A stretch of 64,000 nt of DNA from Symbiodinium natans (GCA_905221605.1 CAJNDS010002302.1:1195463-1259462), one strand, 5' to 3'. Numbered from the stretch's first letter, positions 36,201 to 44,608 are shown. Notes: generated from the sequence alone by a model not told the origin. Numbers and translations are program-made.

Positions 36201-39200
36201 GCTTACTCTTGTACCAAGTCGGTTCTCGAATGATTGGGGGCTTCTCACAGGCGCGCAGAAACGAGACTGTAGCGTTTCCGGCTTCGGGTTTTTTTTTGAG
36301 TGCTTAGGCTAATTTGGGTTGAATGTAAAGAGTGTAGCATATCTTTGACACGTCTAACGCCTTTAGTTCTGTGTTTACATGTTTCAGCCCAAATCCTAAT
36401 CCCGAAACACCCCTCAGCCCACTTGTTGTTCGGTCAGGTCGTAGACGAATGCACAAAAAGCTTGGCAATTCCTTCTGGTTTAGGGGTCGAGCTTCGCGAT
36501 ATGTTCAGGATTTTGGTGTTCAATCAAGGAGTTCCATAGCCATTCCGCCTCGCTTTGGGTGCTGCCTCGATTTTGGGTGCTGCTTCAGCGCGTGGGCTTC
36601 GCGCTGAAGCAGCACGCTGAAATTGAGGTGGAACGATAGTCGAGGTGGCACGCTGTGAAAATCAACTGGGTTTCGCTAGAAAGGCTATTTTGCTTGAGAA
36701 GAAACATGCCAGGCCAAATTCCCGTGCCAAATGCATGCTGCCTCGATTTGGGTGCTGCCTCGATTTTGGGTGCTGCTTCAGCGCGTGGGCTTCGCGCTGA
36801 AGCAGCACGCTGAAATTGAGGTGGAACGATACTTGAGGTGGAACGGCTAGGGAAACCCTTGATTCAAGGAAGGGTTCAGGGTTTAGGGTTTAGGGTTTCC
36901 TTGGCACCTGTCGCGTGCAGGAGTGCAATGCCGATGTTGATGGCGCCATCGACCTGGGTGTTGAAAATGAGGCAAGGGAGTTCCGCTCTAGCGGGTTTAG
37001 GCTTTAGGCTTTAGGGGAAGCATCCGTGTACCCTGAAGCCCGCACCCCAGTTTTCCCCGACTCAGACCTAAACCTAAACCCTATCGACCCTAAACCCTAT
37101 GAATTAAAGCTTAAACCTAAACCCTAATCAAACACAAAACCCCCTAAACCCTATTTCCTGATCCGCAGGACGCCCCGGTCGTGATGCAGTTGCTGCAGCT
37201 ACCTGGAGCCGCCTAGATTGACTTTGGCAGCGAAATGCTCTTTAGACCTTGGGGACCTACATGGGCATTCTTTATGTTAGGGTCCTTGTTATAAGGGTGT
37301 TTGTGCTATATATAGGACCCCCCCAAAAGGGACCCCAATTTAGGGAACTACTCACAGGAACATGTAGAGGTTTGGGTTTCAGCGCTTGGTTTGGTTGAGT
37401 TTAGGGCTAGGAAGCCCTTAGAGGTTTCGGGTTTATATTTCACAGGATTTAGTTTAGGTTAGTTTTTGGATCCACACGCCTTCATGGGAATTGCAGAACC
37501 GTAAACCCAAACCCCTGGGTCTCTGGCCTGGCTAAAGAGCTACGGACCAGGGAGATTTACCTGTATCGTAAATGTCATTTCAGTTAGGTACACTCTTTTT
37601 TTTAGAGGACGCAGGATACTGCACCCTAAACCCTAAACTCCAAACCCTAAACCCGAAACCCTAGACCAGGTGAAACAACGCAAGTGGGTTAAGCAGTGGC
37701 TGCTGCGACGTGCCGCCATCAACGGAGACTTGCCGCTGCTGGAGGCGTGGGTTTAGGGTTTAGGGTTCAGGCTTTGGGGATTGAAAGGTTCAGGACGTAA
37801 GTTTGGCTATCCCAGCTAAAACTACACACCTGTATCTATCCATGAGCCTCCAAGTAGCGCATAATTTGAGATTAACACCCTCCGAAATAACTTTCCCAAA
37901 CTTGATTCAGGGTTTAGGGAAAGCGCTGCCCTTTCTAAGCCGTTTCAACATTGTTTGGGGGGGGGGGTACTATTTATATTCAGAACCCAACATCAGAAAG
38001 ACCGACATGCTTTGGGGGCTTGCAAAACAAGAGCCCAACCCTCAGTGGTCTGAAGACAAGACCTACCAGGGCCTACACCCTCAACCCACATCTCAAGGGC
38101 CACCCATGGAATGACAAACGAGCCGCCATAGACAGGGCCAAGAAAGCGAATGGAGGTTTTGGGTTTAGGGTTTAGGCTGCCTGCCACCACCCCCACAAAA
38201 AAAAACAAAAAAAAAACATCAAAAGGTTTAATATAGGGGCCTTAATAATTAGAATATGGTTTTGGGGGGTCAGTATAGTATAATTATAAAGTTACCTTAA
38301 GGCAATTCTAGCAATCATTCCGACCCCTAAATTAGCCTGTAGGCTTTTTCGGGTTCTATCCCCTACAGCCCTAAGCCGTAACCCCATTCCCCAAATCATG
38401 AGAAGACTTCCTCGAGATCGAGATGCATTGCTTCACTAAGGCCGTCAGTTCTCTTCTTTCGGGCTTGCGGTTTAGCGTCGTTGGCGGTTTAGGCGTTAGT
38501 GTTGGCTTTAGTGTGTGTATTCTGAGGTCTCCAATACAGACCCCACTCCTTTCTCACGCTAAGATGTAGCATTGTGTGTTAAGCTGTCACGGGGTGTGGG
38601 ATGATCTGTCTGAGCCGAAGCTTAGGGTTTAGGGTTCAGGTTTCCGGGTTTCGAGTTCAGGGTTCAGGTTTTAGGGTTCAGGGGGTTTAGCGTGCCCTAG
38701 AAGCCTGAACCCCCCCAAAGCCACTTTCTTGCGACGCGCGGCTTCTCGAGGGTGCGCTGGCCCTTCCCGGAATTGATGTCAACGACGGAGCAGAGAGCCC
38801 CTTGGACTGAGAAGGGCTTTTAGGGTTTTTTAGTTTTTTTTTTTTGGGGGGGGGGGTTTAGGAGCTTTTGGGGTTTTTAGAGTCTTTAGGGTTTCTAAGT
38901 TTTCTTGGACGTTATAGGGTTTAGGGTGAAGGTTGACACAGTAGGGTAGCTACTGGTTCTTCGTAAGGCGTACGAAGGCGTTATTGGGGGATTTCGAGGG
39001 CCCTTACAGCCCTCTCCCTTTCACCCCGGCTCCTTGTGAGTTGAGGTCCCCAAACCCAAAACCCTGAACCCGAAACCCTATTGTCTCTGGTAGGCCACCC
39101 CAAGCATCCGATGATGGGTCTCTTAGTCACAACCTACAGTGAACACCCTAAACCCTAAACCCTAAACCCTAAACCCTAAACCCTAAACCCTAAACCCTAA

Positions 39201-42200
39201 ACCCTAAACCCTAAACCTTCTGGCAGGCAATGCTGGGCTCCCCTAGTTCACTTGCCTAGCCTTCGATCTGCGGGGCATTCGGCATGAGGCTGTCAACCTC
39301 CCGACCTAAACCCTAAACCCTAAACCCTAAACCCCAAACCCTAAACCCTAAACCCCACACCCTAAACCCTAGACCCCACACCCTAAACCCCAAACCCCAA
39401 ACCCTAAACCCTAAACCTTGGAAGGCTCTGTGGGCCCAGCTCTGCTACTCGCAGCAGAGGGTGGCCATGCAGCCGTGTGCCAAAGGCCTTACTGTTGGTT
39501 AGTAGGTTTAGGGTTTAGGGTTTAAGGCTTAGGGTATAGGGTTTAGGGTTTAGGGTTTAGGAGTACCCTGTGTCCCCCTATATAATCCCTTAAAGGTATA
39601 TATAGGGGGGGCAGAGAAAGTGCGAGCATTCTTTAGTCGTAGCTTATGTACACTGATGCCCGTTGAGGGTTTAGGGTTTGGGGTTTAGGGTCTAGGGTTT
39701 GGGGTTAGGGTTTGGGGTTTGGGGTTTGGGGTTTAGCGTCGTAGCCTCTGTGATTTCCTCCGCCCGTTCAACGGGTTAAGCAACAAAGGGCCGAGGGTTC
39801 AATCAGAGTTTCAAAGTTTATTCAACAAACATGGTTCCTGAGTGATTTCCCTCGGTTGCTGCGGGGACTAGTAGAAAGTCTCTCTGGGTGTTCAAACAGG
39901 TGTCTAAAGTCTTGGGTTGGGGCGGTTGGAGGTTGTAGCCCCTGGGTTATATTATTAGATGAACAGCATATTTTATTTGTATGTTATCGTAAAATTCTTA
40001 TATCATACAATTATAGTCATGTATGTTCTTAGCATTACCTTCCATGAAACCCTAAACCCTAAACCCTAAACCCTTTGTGGCCTGGAGGCTTCTACAAGCC
40101 CGCGCGGATCTCTCCATGGCAGTCCGCATCGGTCTGCGAGGCCACTCAGGTTTCTGAGACGTTGAGGGTTTCGGGAGTCGGGTTTAGGGCTAGGGTTTAG
40201 GGCTAGGGTATCTGAGAAGTTGAGGGTTCAGGGGTGAGGGTTTAGGGGTTAGGGTTTAGGGTATCAAGCTTTCTGAGAAGTTGAGGGTTTGGGGTGGAGG
40301 GTTTGGCTTTTTTCGGTTTGGTTTGGGTTTTAGGGTTTGGGATTAAGGTCTGGGGCTTACGGTTTAGGACAGGGGTTTCGGGTTTAGGGTTTCTGGCTAT
40401 GGGTTTAGGGTTTGGGGTTTAGGGTGTTCACGTCCTAGCTTGAGAATTCGAAGCTTACCTTCGGGTTTGGTACCGATGCGCAAGCTCGAACTGAACGCGA
40501 TGCCTGAACATGAATCCCCTACTTGGAGGCTTAGGGTACGGATAGTCCCAAGTTTCACTGTAGTTCTAACCCACTTGTAAGTACCCTACGATGGTTATGC
40601 TTGGATTCGCAGTACAGTTCTAACTGGTGTTATAAGCACCATGAACCTCCAAAGAAGCAGCCCTAAATCCTATACCTATGTACCAAAAGAGTCTGAATCC
40701 CCCACGATTATGGTTTGGGGTTTAGGGTTTAGGGTTTAGGGTTTAGTTCTTAGGGCTGAGGGATAGGCTCTCCCATATCTATTGAAAGACACTTCCTGTT
40801 TCTTAGGCTGCTGGGTGGTTCGTGGTCCTTACTCGCCCAATTAGAACTGTACGCAGAACACAATTGTGCCGCTGTTAGGGTACTTAACAGGGTATAGCCT
40901 AATTATGACGCTATTAGGGTACTTAAGGGGCTTATAAGAGGGTTACAACTCTACTTGCGTTTGGGCCTAACCCCTATAGCTAAACACTAAACCCTAAACC
41001 CTAAACCCTAAACCCTAAACCCTGAACCTCCAAGAGCTGGGAGTCTACTTGTGGAGGCCGCTGGACGGCAGCAGACGTCGCCGCCCTCCGCGCAAGCCGT
41101 CCCGAGTTTCAGGAGGCCGCAACACGAAGAGGTTGAAAGGTTCAGGGTTTAGGGTTTAGGGTCTAGGGCTAGGGTTTAGGGTTTAGGGTTTAGGGTTCAG
41201 GGTTCAGGTTTTAGGGTTAGGGTTTAGGGTTTAGAGTGTAGAGTATCCCTTATTTAAGGTGTTTAGGGCTTGTTTGGGGTTTAGGGTATACACCCTAAAG
41301 CCTAATCCCTCAATACGCTAGCATCGTTTCGTTCATCTCTGAGATGCCGAGCTCCTTTTTTGGGGGGTGGTGTTGTGGTTCGGGGACTTCGGTTTTGGGG
41401 GTTTAGGGTTTAGGGTTTAGGGTGTAGGGTTTAGGGTCTTTAGGGTTTAGGGCCTTTAGGGTTTAGGGCCTTTAGGGTTTAGAGTTTCTGGTTCAGGGCC
41501 TTTAGGGTTTAGGGAGGGTTTAGGGCCGAGAGGGTTTGCGGTTGATAGGGCGCCTCTGTAAGCCGAAGTGAAAGACTTATGGCACATTAGGGTACTTTAG
41601 GGTTTAGGGTTTAGGGTTTAGGGTTCAGGGTGTTGGTTCTCTTCCTTGCTGGGGCACCTCAGCCCCCCACTCCCAAAAAACAAAACGCGCAGCTGTACGT
41701 CGGATAGGGTATCTTTGTAGTCCAGATGCATGATGCGTCGATTTTGGGCCTGGGGGTGTTTGGCCTGGGTTTAGGGTTTAGGGTTTAGGGTTTAGGGTTT
41801 AGGGTTTAGGGTTTAGGGTTTAGGGTTTAGGGTTTAGGGTTTAGGGTTTAGGGTTTAGGGTTTGGGGGGGGGGGGGAAATGTGAGAGGTCAGAGGGACTC
41901 CATGGGCCCAAAAGCAGTGCTATTTGGGGATGGACTTGGTGGGCTTGGGGCGTCGGGTTTGGGGTTTAGGGTGTAGGTGTAGGGTTTAGCACTGCAATTA
42001 GCGGACTCTAACCTACAAGGCTTGTCGGGTTCCGGATTGCAGGAGGAGCCACCTAGATATGACAGAACGATAATGGCCTGCAGCCCCAAAGCACAGGGTA
42101 TCTCCAGAATCCCAAAACCTAGGGTCCCCGTCGCCGTAGGTTATTAGAGTTCAAGCCCCTTTCTTAGGACTATTAGGCAAGCTCCGGTGGTAAACCCTCA

Positions 42201-43556
42201 CCCCAGACTACCCTGAACCCTAAGCCCTGTGATCCCTGGTGGGGGGCATTTTTGGTCGAAAGACTCGTGGGACGCAGGTTTTGCACGTCCTTGGGCAGTT
42301 TGGAAGCCAGCCCTTCGCGCTGACTGCCATGGTTGGGGCCCTCTGAGCAAGGAGTTCGCGTTTAGGGTTCAGGGTTTGGGAGCGTGTTTGGTCGCAAGTT
42401 TGGGGGTTATAGGCGGAAGGGTTTAGGTGTTTTGGTTTTTAACGCCTAGGTTTTACGGCTCTCCCCAGCCCTCCCCCCCTCAGCCCCTATGCGACCAAAA
42501 GGATCCGCAACTTCCCCAAATTCCGCAGTTTAGGGTTTAGGGGTTAAGGGTTTAGGGTTTGGGGTTAAGGGTTTAGGCTTTAGGCTTTAGGTGCTAGAGT
42601 CCGGGATCCTACACATTGGTGGATGGTCAGTGGTCGAGCTCCCGCGCCCCCTCCAAAGTCAATGTTGCACACGTGCCTGTGCCGCAAGATTTCAGTCATT
42701 CGCGCACATTGTTTAGGGTGTAGGGTTTCGGGTCTAGGGTTGAGGGTTTAGGGTTTCGCGCCCCCCGTCTAAGAGCGGTGAGGAGGTCAAATTCAGATTC
42801 AGGCATCCAAGTATCCATAATGAGGCTCATATCAACGGTACCTAGGCCTTTCGTCGAAAAGTGGAGACTAACAAAATGTCCCTAACCTAAACCCCACGGA
42901 AGAAACCCCGAGCACAAAAAAGAGTAGATGCAACTCCCATGACGGGCTGTTGCAAATGAGCAGGATCCCTAATTTGGATTCCTGCTATAAAGGGTTTCGG
43001 GCTTGGGCGGTTTAGGGGTGTTATGGTCTATGGTTTAAACACTGAACCCTAAACCCCAAACCGTAAACCTTTAACCCTAAACCCTAAACGATAAACCCTA
43101 AACCCTAAACTCTTAAACCCTAAACCCTAAACCCTAAACCCTAAACCCTAAACCCTAAACCCTAAACCCTAAACCCTAAACCCTAAACCCTAAACCCTAA
43201 ACCCTAAACCCTAAACCCTACCCCCCTTTAGCCAACCGAAGGCCCAATCACTGAAGCAGCCGGCACCTTGCTGCTGAGGCCTTGAGGCAGGATGGCCCAG
43301 AGTGCCCGATACTATAATGCCTTTGAGGTTTAGGGTTTAGGGTTTAGGGTTTAGGATGAAGGGTTAGCTTCTCTAAATAAGGGCCCTTTCTCGGGTCCTT
43401 GTCTTATCTTAAGTTAAGGGTGCCATACTGTAGAAGGGACCCTAGTTGAGAGATCTATCTTAAGCAAGGAATAGGGACCTTTGAGGCCTGATCCTTGAGT
43501 GCAGCCATCTCTTTCTAGCCTGTAACCCCACATGGGAATCTTGGGGTAACTCATAC

Positions 43557-43588
<32 letters not shown>

Positions 43589-43970
43589 GTATGTATATAT
43601 TTTAGATATGTGTATTTATTTGTTTGTTTTGGGTGCCTGTACGTCTTCGTTTCTGTATTTATTTCTGTACACTCGCCCAAACTCCCATGCTTTATTTAAG
43701 TAGGCCTCCTATGGAGGCACCTTGACAGATGCCTGAACCCTCCACTTGGAGGTTCACGTGCAGTTGGTAAGTGGGGGAAGAAGATCCCTCAAAAGGGCTG
43801 TTCAGGTTTTCGGGTTTGGGGTTTAGGGTTTTTGGATGGTTACACGCATGTTATGTTGACTGCTGCCAACAGCCACCCCCGTTTTCATTCTTGAGCCTTT
43901 AAGTAACGATGACCTGCAGCAACGGTACCCGAACCTTGAACTTATCTGGAAACAGTTTACCAAAGCGTAG
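27232..43970 (+). CDS. ankyrin-repeat protein gene, many tiny exons
   Basis: Exons at 28140, 30984, 34583, 36148, 36921, 37169, 37694, 38721, 39425, 40088 and 41057 encode pieces of ankyrin repeats (TALHVAAAG, LLLDWRADPESR, ALLVAAG, RLIQ, ADVD, ALPGIDVN, ALLLAAEGGHAAVCQ, LLQARADL, GRWTAADVAALRA). Across the last four the phases match exactly. Ankyrin repeats mediate protein-protein binding; the partner is unknown. A possible terminal exon with a stop codon is at 43873-43970. The 5' end is not established; isolated ankyrin-like exons at 13217 and 21761 could belong to it. An in-frame TAG (37214) and a 14-nt frame shift near 31035 mean it may be damaged or that boundaries are imperfect. It is on the same strand as the kinase gene; fusion with it is possible but unproven. 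Confidence 0.72.
27645..27684 (+). CDS. possible 40-nt hydrophobic exon
   Basis: Between a cagcag acceptor and a consensus GTAAGA donor the frame that fits its neighbours reads LVLLGMLCLVIVL. Read on past the donor, the frame stays hydrophobic up to a TAA at 27753. It may be a membrane-spanning exon, an optional exon of the ankyrin gene, or chance. There is no domain evidence. Confidence 0.24.
27841..27940. mobile_element. family I element, exactly 100 bp
   Basis: Perfect 10-bp terminal inverted repeats CTGTTGGTTA/TAACCAACAG. The left interior holds TTTAGGG-like units. Its right end reads like a branch point plus 3' splice site (CCCTACTAACCAACAG). Confidence 0.75.
28040..28137 (-). repeat. 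CCCTAAA array at an exon acceptor
   Basis: About 14 units; the last unit runs into the acceptor of ankyrin exon 28140. Confidence 0.96.
28140..28221 (+). CDS. ankyrin exon (TALHVAAAG helix 1-2)
   Basis: Reads QAPNWPSEGEGTTALHVAAA and on through GASGFLL to a GT donor (gttagt) in phase 0. T-A-L-H-V-A-A is the ankyrin helix 1 signature. Joined to the exon at 30984 (RLLLDWRADPE) the spacing between AA and LLL is exactly that of the consensus. CCCTAAA repeats abut the acceptor; a MITE/introner-like element starts at the donor (28216). Confidence 0.8.
28216..28434. mobile_element. family I element starting at an ankyrin exon donor
   Basis: CTGTTGGTTAGTAG at the left overlaps the last codons and the GTTAGT donor of exon 28140-28221; the right end is CCCTACTAAGCAACAG. 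Five TTTAGGG units and two TTTAAGGG-TATATA cores sit inside. Confidence 0.75.
29077..29172. mobile_element. family B element
   Basis: GGGTCCATGTACC at left, then GGGGTTCCCATA and AAGTATGTACTATAGAGGC to the right. Confidence 0.6.
29174..29274. mobile_element. family I element
   Basis: CTGTTGGTGAGTAGGG at left, CATTCCCTACTAACC at right, palindromic CCCTTAAAGGG core. Confidence 0.72.
29276..29406 (-). repeat. CCCTAAA array
   Basis: About 18 units, with CCCTATAAA forms at the right end, abutting the family I element at 29174. Confidence 0.95.
30984..31040 (+). CDS. ankyrin exon (helix 2 and beta-finger)
   Basis: After tctggcaaag it reads RLLLDWRADPESRSRAGLT, a textbook LLL-x-x-x-ADPxxRxxxGxT segment, with a GT donor (gtgctg). 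In the +1 frame immediately downstream (31041-31071) one can read RAGLSLFLAA, another ankyrin helix 1, offset by a 14-nt segment (see findings). TTTAGGG array begins at 31075. Confidence 0.78.
31075..31198 (+). repeat. TTTAGGG array
   Basis: Interrupted twice by TTTAATTAGGG; begins just after ankyrin exon 30984. Confidence 0.94.
31208..31250. repeat. short direct repeat, copy 1
   Basis: AAAGATATTGATCCCTATAT then GACCCTGATAAG; a close copy lies at 31465-31501. Confidence 0.75.
31377..31436 (+). repeat. TTTGGGG block
   Basis: Eight tandem TTTGGGG units inside a TTTAGGG context. Confidence 0.95.
31465..31501. repeat. short direct repeat, copy 2
   Basis: AAAGACATTGACCCCTATAT then TACCCTGATAAG. 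Confidence 0.75.
31954..32249 (-). pseudogene. reverse transcriptase fragment of a LINE-like retroelement
   Basis: The minus strand encodes about 98 residues containing KSRPIVSFAQDFAKKLFSVV and, near the end, RADLAGFFTSVPQDRILQAL. By family knowledge these match the early reverse-transcriptase block (K-x-RPI-x) and motif A with its catalytic Asp (D-L-x-G-F-F-x-S-V) of dinoflagellate LINE-like elements. The frame hits a stop after ALQ. Downstream (31725-31953) only shifted, degenerate frames continue, and no YxDD motif or endonuclease is present. It is therefore a truncated, dead copy, antisense within an intron of the ankyrin gene. Confidence 0.66.
33913..34018. mobile_element. family F palindromic element
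   Basis: GGGATGTTCCCCCGTATGCT then AACAGTCCTTAATCGGGAT is mirrored by ATCCCGATTAAGGACTGTT and AGTATAAGGGGAAACA; arms of about 40 bp. Confidence 0.8.
34450..34545. mobile_element. family C element, reverse orientation
   Basis: CTTACCCTTAGGCTCAAAAT at left, AAGGCCTGTGGCC in the middle. Confidence 0.7.
34583..34607 (+). CDS. ankyrin micro-exon, 25 nt
   Basis: After gttcaaaaag it reads DALLVAAG and ends in phase 1 at GTCGAG. Joined to 36148 it gives ALLVAAGRLDSLAPRLIQ, whose spacing from AA to the LLL-equivalent matches the ankyrin consensus exactly. Very short, so the call rests on the join. Confidence 0.52.
35467..35600 (+). repeat. TTTAGGG array, about 18 units
   Basis: Nearly perfect; first units are TCTAGGG. 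Confidence 0.96.
35643..35729 (+). CDS. exon candidate, highly charged
   Basis: After tgtgtcccaag the frame reads KEDQEEERAEGDRARREND and then a Gly/Ser-rich tail. Acidic and basic low-complexity linkers like this are common in eukaryotic proteins. The 3' boundary is not clear and CCCTAAA repeats follow. Lies inside the ankyrin gene span, so may be a linker exon or noise. Confidence 0.25.
35736..35858 (-). repeat. CCCTAAA block followed by CCCTGAA block
   Basis: About 8 CCCTAAA units switch sharply to about 8 CCCTGAA units. Confidence 0.96.
36148..36179 (+). CDS. ankyrin exon, 32 nt (helix 2)
   Basis: Reads LDSLAPRLIQ after a strong acceptor cgcttgcag. The next exon (36921) continues ECNADVDGAIDLG, forming LIQECNADVD as helix 2 plus finger. 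The intron between is bounded by a 10-bp direct repeat CAGGAGTGCA (36177 and 36918), so the exact junction is ambiguous. A GA donor or a shift within the repeat is possible. Confidence 0.68.
36546..36638. repeat. foldback repeat, copy 1
   Basis: Contains a perfect 16-bp stem GTGCTGCTTCAGCGCG (36577-36592 with 36600-36615) with a 7-nt loop, extended imperfectly on both sides. A nearly identical copy lies at 36737-36830. Confidence 0.9.
36737..36830. repeat. foldback repeat, copy 2
   Basis: Same 16-bp stem and loop as copy 1, about 190 bp away, in direct orientation. Confidence 0.9.
36921..36957 (+). CDS. ankyrin exon (finger ADVD)
   Basis: After gtcgcgtgcag it reads ECNADVDGAIDLG to a GT donor (gtgttg). 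ADVDxxxDxxG is the ankyrin beta-finger. The frame stays open further to about 36990, so a later donor is possible. TTTAGGG repeats lie on both sides. Confidence 0.7.
37169..37213 (+). CDS. ankyrin exon ending at an in-frame TAG
   Basis: After cctgatccgcag the frame reads DAPVVMQLLQLPGAA, then TAG, then IDFGS. VVxxLLxLPGA-x-IDFG is what an ankyrin repeat should read, so the stop interrupts otherwise normal sequence. Alternative: the phase left by the previous exon gives RPGRDAVAAATWSRL to a GA donor. CCCTAAA repeats lie upstream. Confidence 0.55.
37694..37750 (+). CDS. ankyrin exon (AAINGDLPLLEA)
   Basis: After gggttaag it reads QWLLRRAAINGDLPLLEAW, with W-L-L-x-x-A-A-x-x-G-D typical of ankyrin helix 1 into helix 2. 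The GT donor is gtttag or, two bases into the previous codon, gtgggt. TTTAGGG repeats start directly at the donor. Confidence 0.7.
38235..38332. mobile_element. family G MITE-like element
   Basis: GGGGCCTTAATAATTAGAAT, TATGGTTTTGGGGGGTC, then AATCATTCCGACCCC. Confidence 0.7.
38721..38808 (+). CDS. ankyrin exon (LPGIDVN finger)
   Basis: After ccccaaag it reads PLSCDARLLEGALALPGIDV then NDGAESPLD and ends in phase 1, apparently at a GA donor (t/gagaag). ALPGIDVN is a classic ankyrin finger. The phase fits the exon at 39425 exactly. It begins the four-exon run that gives the best evidence for this gene. Confidence 0.8.
39144..39218 (-). repeat. CCCTAAA array
   Basis: About 10 perfect units. 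Confidence 0.95.
39425..39485 (+). CDS. ankyrin exon (ALLLAAEGGHAAVCQ)
   Basis: Reads SVGPALLLAAEGGHAAVCQ, a clear ankyrin helix 1 and start of helix 2, and leaves in phase 2 at a GC donor (aag/gcctta). CCCTAAA array (39305-39418) ends just before the acceptor. A family I MITE-like element and TTTAGGG repeats begin within 10-25 nt after the donor. Confidence 0.83.
39492..39610. mobile_element. family I element, right end lost
   Basis: CTGTTGGTTAGTAG begins seven bases after the ankyrin exon donor. Telomere-type units follow, then CCCTATATAATCCCTTAAAG. No matching right end is visible. Confidence 0.62.
40088..40149 (+). CDS. ankyrin exon (LLQARADL)
   Basis: Entering with one base after gcctggag, it reads R-LLQARADLSMAVRIGLRG then HS, continuing VCQ from the previous exon into helix 2 (VCQRLLQARADL). 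It ends in phase 1 at a GT donor (gtttct). CCCTAAA units lie upstream and TTTAGGG downstream. Confidence 0.82.
40519..40658. mobile_element. family A MITE-like element
   Basis: CTTGGAGGCTTAGGGTAC...AAGCACCATGAACCTCCAAAG inverted repeat with GTAGTTCTAACCC and GTACAGTTCTAAC inside. Confidence 0.7.
41057..41131 (+). CDS. ankyrin exon, C-terminal-type repeat (GRWTAADVAALRA)
   Basis: After cttgtggag it completes a Gly codon and reads RWTAADVAALRASRPEFQEA then ATRR. G-R-x-T-A-x-D-x-A resembles the capping last repeat of ankyrin domains. The GT donor is gttgaa, phase 1. Flanked by CCCTAAA upstream and TTTAGGG downstream. Confidence 0.8.
41769..41862 (+). repeat. TTTAGGG array, about 13 units
   Basis: Perfect units running into a G homopolymer. 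Confidence 0.96.
43046..43222 (-). repeat. CCCTAAA array, more than 20 units
   Basis: One of the longest arrays; the right 100 bp are perfect. Lies in the inferred last intron of the ankyrin gene. Confidence 0.96.
43873..43970 (+). CDS. candidate terminal exon of the ankyrin gene
   Basis: After tgctgccaacag, in the phase left by 41131, the frame reads TPVFILEPLSNDDLQQRYP then NLELIWKQFTKA and a TAG stop (43968). Composition is protein-like and not repeat-derived. No domain recognised. It could equally belong to an unrelated gene or old mobile element; the join to 41131 over 2.7 kb is inferred from phase only. Confidence 0.4.
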
Positions 43971-44269
43971 AGCGCTCTAACAAACATGGTCTATCTTACT
44001 AAGCCCCAAAGCCTGAACCGCGCAAGGCTGCTGCAAAGGAGCTTGCACTAAGTGTCTGTAAGAAGTAAGCTATGACTGTATCCAGGTTATGGTAACTTAA
44101 CTTAAATTCCTGAACAACAACCCGGCTTGCCCCCTCCCTGCCGGGTCCTGCCACAGGCTCGGGGCGGTTGAAACCTGAACCCTTCGACAGCCCTAATACG
44201 GGGACCCGCAGTATTCCCTTTAGGGTTTAGGGCTAGTGGGACACAAAGCCCTCGTTCCATGTTTAAGAG

Positions 44270-44332
44270 TTTAGGCTCCCTTGTAAGCCTTTTTAACCAA
44301 AGCGGGCTTTTTCATTCCTAGGATACTCTTGC
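44270..44332. mobile_element. family D element, right half
   Basis: GGCTCCCTTGTAAGCC, AAAGCGGGCTTTTTC, CCTAGGATACTC. Confidence 0.55.
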
Positions 44333-44569
44333 AGGTTGCAAGAGGCCAAGGCTGCTATTCCACAACCCAAGATAAACACTTCCACGCGATTCCCTGAACG
44401 CCAACTCTTAAGAATCTAAAGCCCGTAATTCTTAGTCATAGACCCGAGTCCCAGTCTTGGACTGCTAAAACGAAAGCCCTCGCGGCCCCGCAACCCTAAA
44501 CCCCAAACCCGAAACCCTGAACCCTAAACCCTAAACCCTATACCCTAAACCCTAAACCGATTCTCCGAG

Positions 44570-44608
44570 GTGGAACTCCACGGAGGCACCTGGGCCATGA
44601 TGGGGCCT
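44570..44608 (+). CDS. weak exon candidate
   Basis: Open frame VELHGGTWAMMGP between ttctccgag and a GT donor (gtcagc). CCCTAAA repeats lie upstream and TTTAGGG downstream. No family. Confidence 0.25.

Larger units (their letters stand above)
41132..43872. other. intron-like stretch
   Basis: TTTAGGG and CCCTAAA arrays, an AT microsatellite (43555-43600) and unsupported frames at 42229-42350 and 43282-43320 (MAQSARYYNAFE). Confidence 0.5.

Noticed and set aside
37803-38114. 103-residue open frame
   Set aside because: Runs through a G homopolymer and the frame has no recognisable domain; lies between ankyrin exons. Probably intron.
39740-39830. tRNA-like segment with GAGGGTTCAATC
   Set aside because: Only a T-loop-like motif is present; no acceptor stem, D arm or anticodon arm can be folded.
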